Source: Vanilla planifolia
Taxonomy: Eukaryota > Streptophyta > Magnoliopsida > Asparagales > Orchidaceae
Direction of reading: 5' to 3'
Assembly (NCBI GenBank): GCA_023846275.1
Contig: CM043865.1
Span: 30,671,912-30,735,911 of the forward strand
DNA length: 64,000 bases
Made by a program: the position numbers and the translations under genes
Notes under the pieces: model-generated
What the model was told of the DNA's origin: nothing
The model's input: the letters and a program-made list of their open reading frames with translations, nothing else
The model's database searches: none
In this document: positions 26,701 to 38,224 of the stretch, piece by piece
Position numbering within the stretch: the stretch's first letter is position 1
How the letters are laid out: each line of letters begins with the position of its first letter

Positions 26701-29700
26701 TTGTGTTTAAGCAACCTTTTGAGTAATTCTCTGTTGCTCATTAAAATATTTTTATTGCTTCATAAATATTTCTATGGCATATCTGCATAGAACACAAGTG
26801 CTTCAATATCAAATAACTAGCAAAAAGATAATTTATATTTTTAAAATGATAAACAGTCCAGTTATTTCAGCTATTTGATTTTCTTATTCTGGACCCACAA
26901 CTTTTGTTGTGATTAGCTGCCCATCTTTCAGACTCTATAATACAAAGCCTTTTTGTTGTAATACTTTATTTCTTTGGTTTTCTAGATTTTTTATATTTGG
27001 GAAATGTCACTACTATCATACAGATTTTTGGCATCTGTTTCTTTAGCCTTTTCCTCTATCTTGTATTGTTAACTACCGCCTTTGTATTTAAGCATTATTT
27101 TTAGTATTTTCCTCAGTTTGCTTGTTAATGTCTCTATGTATAATGATCTTTTGAAAGTTAATGTAGTTTGTCATGTCTTCCTAAAATTGTAATAGTTTAA
27201 GTTTGCTTTTTGATATGAGTAGCTTGGTTATCATGGGCTAGGTTTCTAAGGCTATGGGCCTATTCTTGTTTTTCTCTGAACAAAGTGTCCTGGTGTGAGC
27301 AGGCCATGGTGCTAGCATGCTGCTATTACAAATTACTGTACGATAACCTTGTCTTTTTCTTATGTTTATTATAGTCTTTTGTTTGCACTGATTGTTGATT
27401 CATTGCCTTGGATAGGATGATTCGTATTTAGAGAGCTATATCAGCACCATTGGAGTAGATTTTGTAAGTAAGATTGTTTGATGGTAATCCTTGTTGACGT
27501 TTTCCGGATAATGATCTAGCTTTTGAATATTTTTGCCAGAAAATACGCACGGTTGAGCAAGATGGGAAAACAATTAAGCTTCAAATCGTAAGTTGCTGAA
27601 ACTAGCATGTGCCATTCTATGACTTCTTTAAGTTCAGTTGAAAATGCCCAAAAGTTTTGTTCAAAACCTAAAACAAAGTTGGACTTTGTGAGTGAAATAC
27701 TGTTAGAAGATATAGCTTGTGGGCGTTGTTACACATGTTCTGATTCTTCCTTTATTGCAGCTAGGTTTTTTTATGTGAATAATTTTTTTTTCTGCGTAAG
27801 GGGGCAAGTTCTAGAAAAATATGGTTGCTCCACATGTTGACATTAGTCTTTTTGGTTGTTAGATTTGACTATGTTTGCCATGCCATTTTCAAACAACATT
27901 TTCTATAAATGTACATTTCGAAACGTGGTCAAGCATTTGATTGACCACAACTACCAATTATGTTTCTAACTCGAAGGATAAAAAAAAATATTGAGACAGC
28001 AAAAGACAAGTGCCTTTTCAAAATAATATTAAAAAGTTCATTATATTCTTCTATCAAATATTCAGATTATTTTAGTGTTTTCATATTATTAATTACTTCA
28101 TTTAGTATTTCTCAACATCTTACATAACTTTTAATAGTATTTCAAAACACTTATGAAATCAGCTTATTGATTAATCTGTTTATTATTCACTAATTCCTGT
28201 ATCAAGCCAACCCATATACTTTTTTTTGAGCCTGTCAAAGCTATTTATTTTTGGGACTTTTCAATGTGGAGCCATTTTGTTTTTTTAATGAACAAAGTGT
28301 TGGAATTAGAGAGCAGTTAAAATGAAGGTGACAACATAGAGCCAGAGGAAATTGTTTAAACATTGCAATGGATTCAGATCCTTTAAACAGGAGCAATCAT
28401 TATACAACAATAGTTCAGATTACATGATGGTTGCAAAAGAACAAATAAGGACTTGTTCAATAGGGCTATATTAGGCTAGTCTAATTTTGTATGTCATAAT
28501 GCAACCCTCATATTAGGCATTGTCGAATAGTTGAAGATCTTATCGAAGGGTTTGCTTGAATCGAGTCAAAGATAAAGTTTTAGTTAGGAGGTCTACGACT
28601 TGCTTGGTAATCGGAATGGTATTTAACAATTTACAAATTTTTGGAAATGAGGTGAATGAATGACAATCAAATTAAATGTATTCCATCCAAGTATGAAGAG
28701 TTGGATTAGCTGTAAGATAAGTTGTGCTGATGGCACACCAAATCATTGAGAGTTAGAAGTATAACCTTTTTCCTATAAAGCGTAACACATGGTTTACCAG
28801 CTTGTATTTTTTGTTCATGATAAGTCAATTCCAGAGAGTGATTGTTATGTGAAAATGCCGAGGAAATGATGTAAGTTGCCTATGTGTTTCAGAAAGAATA
28901 ATAGAGCCATAGGGGATAGACATTTGATCACTGGTAGTGATAATAATGTCATTGATGTAAACCAATGTGTTTAGTTATATCCTTGATGTGGAGTACATGA
29001 ACAAAGAAGCATCGATGGTGCTTGGTGGAAAACCATAGTCGATAAGGATGATAGGTAATTTATGCAATCAAGCAGGTGGTGATTGCTTAATTTCATATAA
29101 TGTCATGTAAAGTTGACAAGATTAGGAAATTGAGGTTTTATAAATCCTTGTGATTGTGTCATAAAAATAGTTTTAATGAGATTCCTGTTTAAAAAAGCAT
29201 TATGAAAATCAAATTGTTATACTTTCCAATTGTGAGTCTCACATAACGTAGATGGTCACCAGTATGATAGTTGGTATAAAATTTTCTTCATAGTCAAGCC
29301 CGTGTTTTTGGTCAAAACCACTAGTAAAAGCCAAGCAGCTGATTCATTAGGATTGGGTTTTAGTCTAACAACCACTTGCAAGTGATCACATGCATGTTTG
29401 CATTGTGAGGGACAAGTGACTAATTAGAATTGGAGATTAGAGCATTGCATTATGTGGCGACGGCTTGTTGCCATGGCCAAGATTTAATAGCTTGAGAGTA
29501 ACAGGAATTGTAGTTGGTACGATGGAAGTTGTAGTAAATAAGAAGCATAGTGAATGTTTGGTTGAATTAAAGATTTTATAGAATCAATCTTTGACCTAGT
29601 CACCATGGATGGATGTTAGTTGTGATAGCTAGAGGGGTAGTGTTGGGAAGGGGAGTAGGTGATGAAGGGATGGAATCTAATGGGCTCCCTTGATGTATGT

Positions 29701-32700
29701 TTTTGGGTGGTGTTTGATGGAGTTGCAATAGGAATAGTGATGGGGGATTTAGTAGATGGAATGATAATTATAGTAGGAATTGTAATAGGTAGAATGTTGG
29801 TAGATGATGAAAATGAAAAAGAGGTTTCATCGAAAGAAACATGGTGGGAAATATATTCTTTGCTAGAGGTAATGTCGACATAGGTAAGATGATGTTTCCT
29901 ATTATAGTCAAGACAAATTCATGGAGTGGAGTGGATTTCTAATTTAGAAGAATTATATAACTTGAACCAAGGGAAGAAAAGACAACTATATGAAAGAAAG
30001 AAGGTATGCTTATATGATGTTTGGTATGGTGAAATTTGGTTGAGTTGTGGTGGGTAGATGTCTTATTAAGCAAGCACTGGTTTGAAAAGCGATTGTACAA
30101 TATCTTAGAGGGAAAAAGGGGAGTCGTGGTGGTTAAGATAGGAGGGTATGGCCAAGTTCAACAATATTTTGATGCTTCCATTCGGCTGTGCCATGTTGGC
30201 AATATTATGAGATACTAAAAAGAGATTAATGATACTAAATTTATTTAAAATTTAGATAAACTTCAAGTATTCAGTGTCATCATCATCAGATTGAAAAATA
30301 TCTTCTGTTGAAATGAGTTTTCAATCGTCGCTTTAAATGAGAGAAATACATAGTAAGTACTTCAGATTTCCATGTTAACGGAAATAGCCAACTGAACTTT
30401 TGATATTTATATCCATGCACACGAATTATTGGGGCAGTTTCGCGTACGTCAATAATAAGCTCTAGTGGTTTTGAGTACATGGTAGTAGAAGTTGTTGATG
30501 ACATTTTGCAGACTGTAGAGCCACCATGAGTAGAATGAGATAAATTGTGCAAACGCAAGAGAAAATACAGAGTTCTTTGAGCTGATTGTCCAGGATGACC
30601 TTGTCAAATTAAATCAGAGTGGAGATGCTTCAAAGGTAATCGGCCATTGTCAAAGTGGAGTTGTTTGGTAAAGTGTATAGACCACATTCAATAGGACCTC
30701 AAAGAAGCACGACCTTCATACAGGAAACCTTCTTGACAAAATGTAGAATGGAACTCAAAAACATACATCCTTGTCTCAATTATGTTGACTTATGGATAAT
30801 AGATTTTTGGGGTATGCAGAGCATTCATTAAATGCAATTCATAAGAGGTGGAAGAGAGAATAGTGTTACAAATTCTTTTTATTAGAACTGTTGAGTTGTT
30901 TTTTGTTTGGATATTCTCTGAACCACCATAGGGGGATTTGATGTGAAGATTTTTGTAGCATGAGGTGGTGAGTTGCACCAGAGTCCCAGTGCCATGAATC
31001 AGCTGTTGATTGAATGGTAGCATAGGATGAGGGAGATGTTGACAAAGGATAAGAAATAAACTTGTCTATGATGGCAGCTGATTGCAGCATGTTCAACTCG
31101 GTAGCACAGCTAACACATGCGTGTATTAACACAACAGGAAAAGCAACCAATTCATTGGCCTCTTTTTCGACTGCAGGAGTGTTGAAAGACAGGATCCGAG
31201 CATTTTGTAATGGAGTATTTGGACAGTTGGAAGGTGTAGCTCGTTGTTTTAAGACCATGGATGGATGTTTGTTGGACATTATTTGCCAGCAGAGTAGGAG
31301 AGTTCGTAGTGATGAAGCAGTTAATAGTTAAGAAGCAAGGTTGTAAAATCCTCTAAAGGAATTGAATCTAACATCGCTGTAATTGCAGTGGCAAGGGAAG
31401 CATAATCAGGTCCCAAACCTGGCCACAAGCTGAGGAATAACTACTAATCAGAGACTGTAGCACCGACAACAAGAAGGTTGTCCACAGTGCACTTCACATT
31501 ACGTAGGAATTCGGCCATTGATCCTTGCTTTTTAGTATGCAGTTGTAGCTCCAGTAATGGAATACGACTTGTGAACTGGAGGCAAAAATGGTAATGAGGG
31601 CAACCATATAGAGGCTGCAATCTCATGTCCAAGAACTTTAGCAAACACTAATTCAACGAGGGAGGAGATGTCAACTGAGAATCAATTGATCTTGCCTCCA
31701 CCAAGAGATGTAGGTTGGGTTAGATTTGACAGATTCGTGAAACGTTGCTGGAGGAGGCATACTGGTACTTGTCAATGAAGCCAAGGAGGCTGTGGGTTTT
31801 GAATATCTGCATGAATTGAAATCACCATTGGTAGTAATTGGTTTTGTCTAGGTTGACGTTGAGTAGACGGTGAAGAAGAAGATGAATTTGCCACTGATGG
31901 TTCACTGCTTACTCTGGTTCCAGGTTATATCATGATAGAGCTAGAGAGCATGTTAAACGCAGGTGATGTCACAAAGCTGAAAACAGTTCCATGCATTCGA
32001 ACCCTTTAAATATGAGCCTCTAGTACTGATCAATTGTTTAGATTAAATGATGATTGCAGAAGGATAATTAAAAACTTGTTCAATGTGCTGTATTAGACTA
32101 ATGGACTTGTGTGTGTTGTAATACAAAATACTTTTCATAGAATTGCCAGTTTTGAGAGCTTCATAACTTTCCTATAGTTTTCATCAACTATTTCCAAATC
32201 GAGGTTATTTCTGCGTGGTACAGTGGGATACTGCCGGGCAAGAACGTTTCAGAACAATTACTAGTAGCTACTATCGTGGTGCTCATGGGATTATAGTATG
32301 TCCATTCAACTCATTTACTTGCTGTTCTCATTTTATCCTGAAATGGTTAGAAATTTTCTAAGCTTTCTTAAGCAACTTCGCAGGTTGTTTACGATGTGAC
32401 AGACCAGGAGAGCTTCAATAATGTGAAGCAATGGTTGAACGAAATTGACCGTTATGCAAGTGAAAATGTTAACAAGCTTCTTGTTGGAAACAAGTGTGAC
32501 CTCACTGCAAATAAAGTTGTATCTTATGAGACAGCAAAGGTAATCCATCTACATTCCTGAGATAAATTAGCCTTTACATTTAACTTGAAATTTCAACGTT
32601 ATTGTTGTGTTATTGAAATTTTATTTTTTGATAATAATAATAATAAATTACTTATTATTATAAAATTATAAATGTCTTAAGTGAATCTGTGTTAAAGGAA

Positions 32701-33159
32701 TAAGATTAATTTGTTTAATGTTATTTTGGATAATCGAAATTGTTGTTTGGTATCTCCATATCTTTTTGATCTTTTGATTTAAAAAAACTATGTTGTAAAT
32801 GCTTTCAAACAAATGTCTAAACTGCAATTGCATTCAGGCATTCGCTGATGAGATTGGAATCCCATTCATGGAGACCAGCGCCAAGAATGCCACCAATGTG
32901 GAGCAAGCTTTCATGGCCATGGCAACGGACATCAAGAACAGGTGACGATTACTTGTTTGGGTTTGATTTCTGCTTGCCAACATGTCATCCGGTCTCTTTC
33001 ATCCTATTTCAAAAAAAAAAAAAAAAAAAAAAAACTCTAATTTATCTTTGATGGGCTTGTTTCAGGATGGCGAACCAGCCAGCCATGAACAGCGCGAGGC
33101 CACCAACTGTTCAAATCCGTGGCCAACCGGTAAACCAGAAGGCCACTTGCTGCTCCTAA
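23705..33159 (+). CDS. RABD2: Rab1/RabD2-class small GTPase (8 exons, 202 aa)
   Basis: Small GTPase of the Rab1/Ypt1 family, which controls vesicle traffic from the ER to the Golgi. Coding exons: 23705-23718, 26588-26660, 27416-27463, 27540-27587, 32224-32295, 32384-32539, 32838-32941, 33066-33159. All joins are GT-AG and keep frame. The product starts [15 protein letters not shown], the usual plant RabD2 N-terminus, which fixes the ATG. It has the P-loop GDSGVGKS (15-22), switch I with Thr40 in STIGVDF, DTAGQE with catalytic Gln67 (63-68), NKCD (121-124), SAK (151-153) and the RabD tail [13 protein letters not shown]. It ends Cys-Cys-Ser, a geranylgeranylation site for membrane attachment; most relatives end CCSS or similar, so the tail is about one residue short. 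All nucleotide-binding residues are present and the length is normal, so the gene looks functional. Introns 1 (2869 bp) and 4 (4636 bp) are long; intron 4 holds an antisense copia element. Confidence 0.97.
28298..28503 (-). repeat. Copia 3' LTR (left copy)
   Basis: Begins TGTTGGAATTAG on the + strand and ends ATGCA. It aligns with 31933-32125 through words such as TTAGAGAGCA, GGTGA, ACTTGTTCAA and TATTAG. In element orientation it starts TGCATTATGACA, next to a short purine-rich TATGAGGGT. Confidence 0.8.
28510..31650 (-). pseudogene. Degenerate copia Gag-Pol polyprotein
   Basis: Minus-strand text, from high to low coordinate. Gag at 31444-31644 has [20 protein letters not shown], like the copia Gag segment ending D-x-L-x-x-x-G. 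Protease at about 30962-30994 has [11 protein letters not shown] (the DSGAT active site, intact). Integrase N-terminal wording [10 protein letters not shown] lies near 30580. The integrase core start KPLELIIDV...[13 protein letters not shown]...KSEVL lies at about 30350-30480. RT has YEIKQSPPA and, at about 28945-28970, [10 protein letters not shown], the catalytic YVDD box with one Asp changed to Asn. The C-terminal [12 protein letters not shown] is at about 28560-28595. Stops and frameshifts interrupt all parts, so no working enzyme is made. Confidence 0.85.
31911..31922 (-). promoter_or_regulatory. Primer-binding site of the intronic copia element
   Basis: Minus strand TGGAACCAGAGT resembles the initiator-Met tRNA priming site TGGTATCAGAGC and lies about ten bases inside the right LTR, the expected place in minus orientation. 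Confidence 0.55.
31933..32125 (-). repeat. Copia 5' LTR (right copy)
   Basis: Begins TGATAGAGCTAGAGAGCA and ends AATACA on the + strand, aligning with 28298-28503. The two LTRs are well diverged, which indicates an old insertion. Confidence 0.75.
33010..33034 (+). repeat. Poly-A run in RabD2 intron 7
   Basis: An uninterrupted A tract of about two dozen bases lies 30 bases before the exon 8 acceptor in a 124-bp intron. The length of such runs is prone to sequencing error and population variation; splice signals on both sides remain normal. Confidence 0.9.
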
Positions 33160-33495
33160 TTTCACCGGTCTGCATACTGGTTTGTAAACTGGGTGCTCAG
33201 GTTCATATTTGGATTTCATGACAACCCAAGTCTCTTGCCGGATGCTGTTGCCTAATGGTTCTTTGGACCTGCTGTTATAAAGTTTTAATTCTTTGGACTA
33301 TTTTTCATATTGTGGGCTCGCTCAAACATGCTCTTGTAAAAGATTATTTCTTGTTAAGGAACGAGGGCTGATTATTAGCGAGTATTTTGTGTTGTAGTGA
33401 TGTCTCTGTGATGCTCTTTTAAGTTACTTGTTTAACAACCGATGAGCTTATTCATGAACATCGTTGTTGTGTAATGGATCCTTAATCATGATGAT

Positions 33496-33501
33496 AATAA
33501 A
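33496..33501 (+). terminator. Candidate polyadenylation signal of RabD2
   Basis: AATAAA about 340 bases after the stop codon. Plant signals are loose and other AT-rich options exist, so the real cleavage site may lie elsewhere between about 33350 and 33550. Confidence 0.4.
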
Positions 33502-36392
33502 ATTTAAAATATTTTTAATAAATTTATTTAAATAAATTTTTATATTTTAGATATCTAATGTTTTTAAGATAATTTAAAATATAAGATGTGTAGATATTAG
33601 ATCTTATGAAGATTGTTTTGATTAGAGTGATAGATTATAAGAAACTTATTTTAAATTTTATTTAAGTATTTTATTTTTATTTTAATTAAAATATTAAATT
33701 GATTGAAATTCTTTTTATAAGATATAAAAATTAAATTTTATTTATATTAAATATTTTAAAAAAATCATAAAACTAAAGTGTTGATTATTTTAAGATTCAT
33801 TTGATCTTGATTATATTGTTGTAATTTTTTTTAAAATAATTTGTTCTGAGGAGCATATTATAATTATAATAATTAATTAGGAAAAAAATAATATTAATGT
33901 TAATAATAATTAAAATAAAAATATTTTTTAATTATAAAAATTTAAGAGAATTATTTTTTTTTTATTCAACTAAAGTTTAACAATTAATCTAACATGAAAC
34001 TTGGTAAAGATTCATAAATAAAATTTAAGCATGAAAAGAATGATTGAAAAATAGAATCTTATATTTCTTAAATAAAAAAAAAAGGTTTAAGTAGTATTTG
34101 AAAAGTTTAAATAATTGAAAAAATAGAATCTTATGTTTCCAAAATCAAAAAATAATTCAAGTAGGATTTGAATTGAGAAATGTACTTTATAATTAATAAT
34201 CAACAAACTATATCATAATTCATAACAACAAGAAAACTATTTTTAAAGTTGATGTACATGTTCTCATTCTTTAATGTTTGTTGAACACTTTAAGGTACTT
34301 TGAAGATTACTAATTTATCATCTTTAAAAGTGTATGACTTGTTCTTTATAAGTAATTTTTTTCTCATTAAAAAAATCCCACTAGAATAAAATACTAAATA
34401 CTTAAAACTTGACTCATCAAACACAATATTGATCTAATAGAATTTTCAAACAAATTTATTTGGTTATCAAAAATAACATGTCACTTATTTGATGGATTCT
34501 TCTTTACAAGTTTTTTTAAAAAATATGCTCATTATAAAAATTTATAATACTTTACAATTGGTATATTTTATGAGATATGACAATTATTATTATTTTATTC
34601 ACACTTATACTAATTTAAAAATAATAATTAATTTAACAAAATACTATTATTTATTTTCTCAAGTATGCAAGCACATCAAATGCAACATATTGAATTAAGC
34701 ATAATTTTGGGATATTAGAGGTGACTTATGAAATGTTATATAAAAAATACCAAGAACCTTTGCACTAGTATAAAGGTAGAGAAAAAAATGGTTATAGGTT
34801 TTGAGTCGATTTATGAAACAAAGGAAAGGATATCGATTATTTGTTAAAGAATTTAATAACATAAGATAGAGAATGAAAATATTTTGATATAAAATATAAA
34901 AATGTTAAATTTCAAGAAAGTTATTATACATTTATAAAAATAAGTCCAATAACAAGTGTTGTATTTTCAAGGTTGGTAAATTTGATGACCAAGTATATTG
35001 GATCATTCAGATTTTTTAAAAAGAATTAATAAGTGACTTATCGTATAACATTGCCATCATAGTTAGCCAAAGTTTATAATGTATTCCATGACTTATTAAG
35101 AAAATATATTTTAGATCCCACTCATGCTATTAGTTATGATATCAAAGATATTGAACTTCAAATAAATGTGATTTATATAAAACATCAATGCAAAATTGAG
35201 ATAGACAAGAAAAGATTATGAGAAATCAAGTCATACTAATAGTTAAAATTTAATGTTAAAATCAATATAAGCAATAAGCTACTTAGGAATTTGAATATCG
35301 AATGTAAGAAAGATATCTAAATTTTTATTTTTTATGCATACACATTTAAATGATATAAATATGGTAAATAACAGTTTAAATGATTTTATTCTATGGGTTT
35401 TGATATGTTGGATATGAGAAATTGAATTGAAAAGTAAAATGATAATTTTTGCAATGTATCCATAAAGTGTGTTACTTTGTGAAGTAATTTAGAATTTTAA
35501 AATAATTGCATTTTTAGATATGATGCATTGAGATTATTCTAAATATAGTTATTCTTAATTTTTAGAGGTTACTTGAAATTATTATGATTTAAAAAAAAAT
35601 AAAAAAAAACAAATTTTGTGTTTTGAAAGTGTATCCAAATATTATATTTAAACCAATCCATCCTACCCACTTCATATTTTATCATCCAAACATTTTGCCT
35701 TAGTGATATTTTGGGAAGAAACAAAGAGAGAAAATGATTATTGATAAAAAAAAAAGATAAAGGGAAGAACTAGGAAAGAAAAAATTAGAAGTGAAATTGT
35801 TGAAAATAAAGAACATAAATAAAATAATGCAATTAGAATATTTCTTTTTAATTTTGTTGTCTAATTCATTTGTAAAATTCCACGGTCATTGAATTGTAAT
35901 TAAATAAATTGATTTTGTGTTAAAAGAATCATGGTGTACTTTTAAATTATAACTTCACTTTTATTTTGGAAAAAAATGGACTCTATGTGAGTAAATCTTT
36001 AGATCTCATGGTCATGAAAAAAGGATAGTGTTTGGATGATTAGGAAATGAGAAGATGTAAGAAAACAAGGTCATTAGCTTTTATTCTAGGATTAAATGGA
36101 ACTATTAGATAATTGAACGAGAGAGTAAACTATTTGATTGATAGATCAAATAGTTCCAAGCTTAGTAATTGCAAAAATACTTAATTATAAGGAACTTGGC
36201 AAAAGTATGACAATAAATACAAAATATGAGAAAATAAAGATAAATAAGAAACAATATTTGCAATATGAATTTGATAGAAATTGTATGTTTTGATAATATG
36301 AAAGACAAATAAAAAATCCACTTAAGAATCAAACAATAAAAAATGATTTAGGTAATGAAGTTAATACTTTATAATATCAGTATAATGATTAT

Positions 36393-36450
<58 letters not shown>

Positions 36451-37146
36451 GATAAATGATATCGAAATATTATCATATTACATGACATGTGATCCAAGTG
36501 AATGCTGATCATATATATTAGTATGATATATGATATATGATGCAAATATGTACTCTGTTATTATGATATAATCCTATTGGCATATGTGATATATTATTTT
36601 TTTTGTATATTGGATAAATATATCGTATTAAAATATGATAACTAAGTATGATATATAGAAAAAGATAGAATGAATTGAATATGACATGAAATAAAATTAT
36701 AAAATACATGAATAATATAGAATATATTAAATATCATAATATAAAAATATGATATAATGAGATGACATGGAGATCTTGTTGAGATTTTGAGAGTACGATA
36801 GCCATATGGGGGATTATGAGTTTTTAAAACAATTTTGAATCACTTGAAAAACTTTAAAACTATTGTTAGTATTTTAGCTCAAAGGGACTAAAAGGTAATT
36901 CTTAATTACTTTTAAAAATAGAGAATTAGCTTTTTAAATCTTTATATGAAGAGATTCTCAGTTATATCAATAAAAAGTCAAGCAAATTCCCAAATGACTT
37001 TTAGGATGTTTGATCTAAACCTAGATTTATATTTATCCCTCACCAATCTCTAGGTTTCTATTAAATCTACTCCCATTTTATCATTATCAAGTGAGGTCAA
37101 CCTAAATATCAATCGCACTTTTTTATTATAGCTAGGTTCTTAAATA
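33502..37146. other. AT-rich intergenic DNA
   Basis: Very AT-rich with homopolymer A and T tracts and no protein-like frame. It contains the exact 19-base word CTTGACTCATCAAACACAA at about 34409-34427, also found at the terminus of solo LTR 1, so a small LTR-end fragment may lie here. A long TA microsatellite is listed separately. Confidence 0.5.
36394..36448. repeat. (TA)n microsatellite
   Basis: About 27 uninterrupted TA units in an AT-rich setting. Likely polymorphic in length; no functional link seen. Confidence 0.95.
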
Positions 37147-37151
37147 AATAT
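37147..37151 (+). repeat. Target-site duplication of solo LTR 2 (left)
   Basis: AATAT, repeated exactly at 39181-39185. Confidence 0.7.
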
Positions 37152-37908
37152 TGATGTAAATCGTGTGAGAACAACGCACAAGAGGGGAGGGGTGAATTGT
37201 GCTTTTCACTAAAATTTAGATTTTGAAAATTCTTTCAATTAAAAACGTTTGTAAATAAATTGTGAAATAAAAACGAAAAATGCAATAATAAGACAAGCAA
37301 AAAGAGACAAAGATTTTTAGGTGGTTCGGCCAAACCCGTGCCTACATCCACCCCCGATCAACCCGATCGGGCTTCCACTAACCACTCCCTTTTGCCAAAG
37401 CCGGTAGGGGTAAACCAAGTACAACCGGTGCTCCAACGAGACACCAAAAATCCGAACAAATCCGTCTACAATAAAGTGTACAATTTTTACAATAGCAATG
37501 CATACAAAAATCCTACACCTTTAATTTCCCAAAGCAAAGTGGCACAACTAAATGTTACCGAATGATGCAACGAAATGTGGAAGAAAGCTGTTGAAATTTG
37601 AGAAGAAGGTTGAGCCCGTAGCTCCCACAAGTATGCCAATTGTTGCTCTCGGTTTTGGCCTTTTTCCTTAGTTTTTGAAGATTTTTGCAAGTGGATTCAT
37701 CAACTCCATAAATTGTAAAATGTCCTATATATATAGTCCACCAAAATGCAATTCCAAACGGCTAGAAAAATGGTAAAAAGAAATCCGGAAAATAGCCGTT
37801 GCCAGAAGCCCGAAAAGGAAGAAGAAGAGCAGCAGCCGTCCGATCCCACTTCAAGAATGGACGGCTGGATGGACTTGACGGCTTGATCATCTCTAGACCA
37901 TCTGATCC

Positions 37909-38200
37909 GGGCGGACTTGATCTGAACCATTGGATCCCATGCGCTGAACGAACGGCACTGATTAAACAGCCGTTCGAAATTACTCTCGCTCGTTGGATCT
38001 GGGCGGGCTTGATCTGAACCATTGGATCCCATGCGCTGAACGAACGGCGCTGATTAAACAGCCGTTCGAAATTACTCTCGCCCGTTGGATCTGGGCGGGC
38101 TTGATCTGAACCATTGGATCCCATGCGCTGAACGAACGGCGCTGATTAAACAGCCGTTCGAAATTACTCTCGCCCGTTGGATCTGGGCGGGCTTGATCTG
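37909..38200. repeat. 92-bp tandem repeat, 3.2 units
   Basis: Units start at 37909, 38001 and 38093, with a partial fourth at 38185. They are nearly identical: the second and third appear the same and the first differs by three bases. Each unit begins GGGCGG(A/G)CTTGATCTG and contains GCCGTTCGAAATTACTCTCG. High GC and CpG content contrasts with the flanks. It lies in the probable U3 part of solo LTR 2, where tandem units often duplicate promoter-region sequence. The near-identity indicates recent expansion or homogenisation. Confidence 0.95.
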
Positions 38201-38204
38201 CGCC

Positions 38205-38224
38205 CTTTTTTTTTTTTTTTTTTT
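38205..38224. repeat. Poly-T run
   Basis: About twenty T residues directly after the 92-bp tandem array; a length-variable tract. Confidence 0.85.

Larger units (their letters stand above)
28298..32125 (-). mobile_element. Ty1/copia LTR retrotransposon in RabD2 intron 4, decayed
   Basis: About 3.8 kb, antisense to the host gene and wholly inside intron 4 (27588-32223). Short direct repeats at 28298-28503 and 31933-32125 are the LTRs. Minus-strand order is LTR, primer-binding site, Gag, protease, integrase, RT, C-terminal end, LTR: integrase before RT is the hallmark of copia. It is shorter than the usual 4.5-5 kb, so parts are deleted. The right LTR ends only about 100 bases before the exon 5 acceptor, yet that acceptor is intact. 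Flanking 5-mers (CAAAG left, AAATA right) do not match, so no clean target-site duplication remains. Many stops and diverged LTRs mean an old insertion. Confidence 0.88.

Noticed and set aside
30286..31644. Several open minus-strand frames inside RabD2 intron 4 as separate small genes
   Set aside because: They read as pieces of one copia Gag-Pol protein in the right order, with stops between them.
28293..32130. Target-site duplication for the intronic copia (ACAAA occurs near both ends)
   Set aside because: The match does not abut the TG...CA ends on both sides, so it was not annotated as a duplication.
37700..38124. Overlapping minus-strand frames of 110 and 120 codons with repeated peptide text
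   Set aside because: The repetition is a direct result of the 92-bp tandem DNA repeat; 92 is not a multiple of three, so the frame shifts in each unit, which no protein repeat would do.
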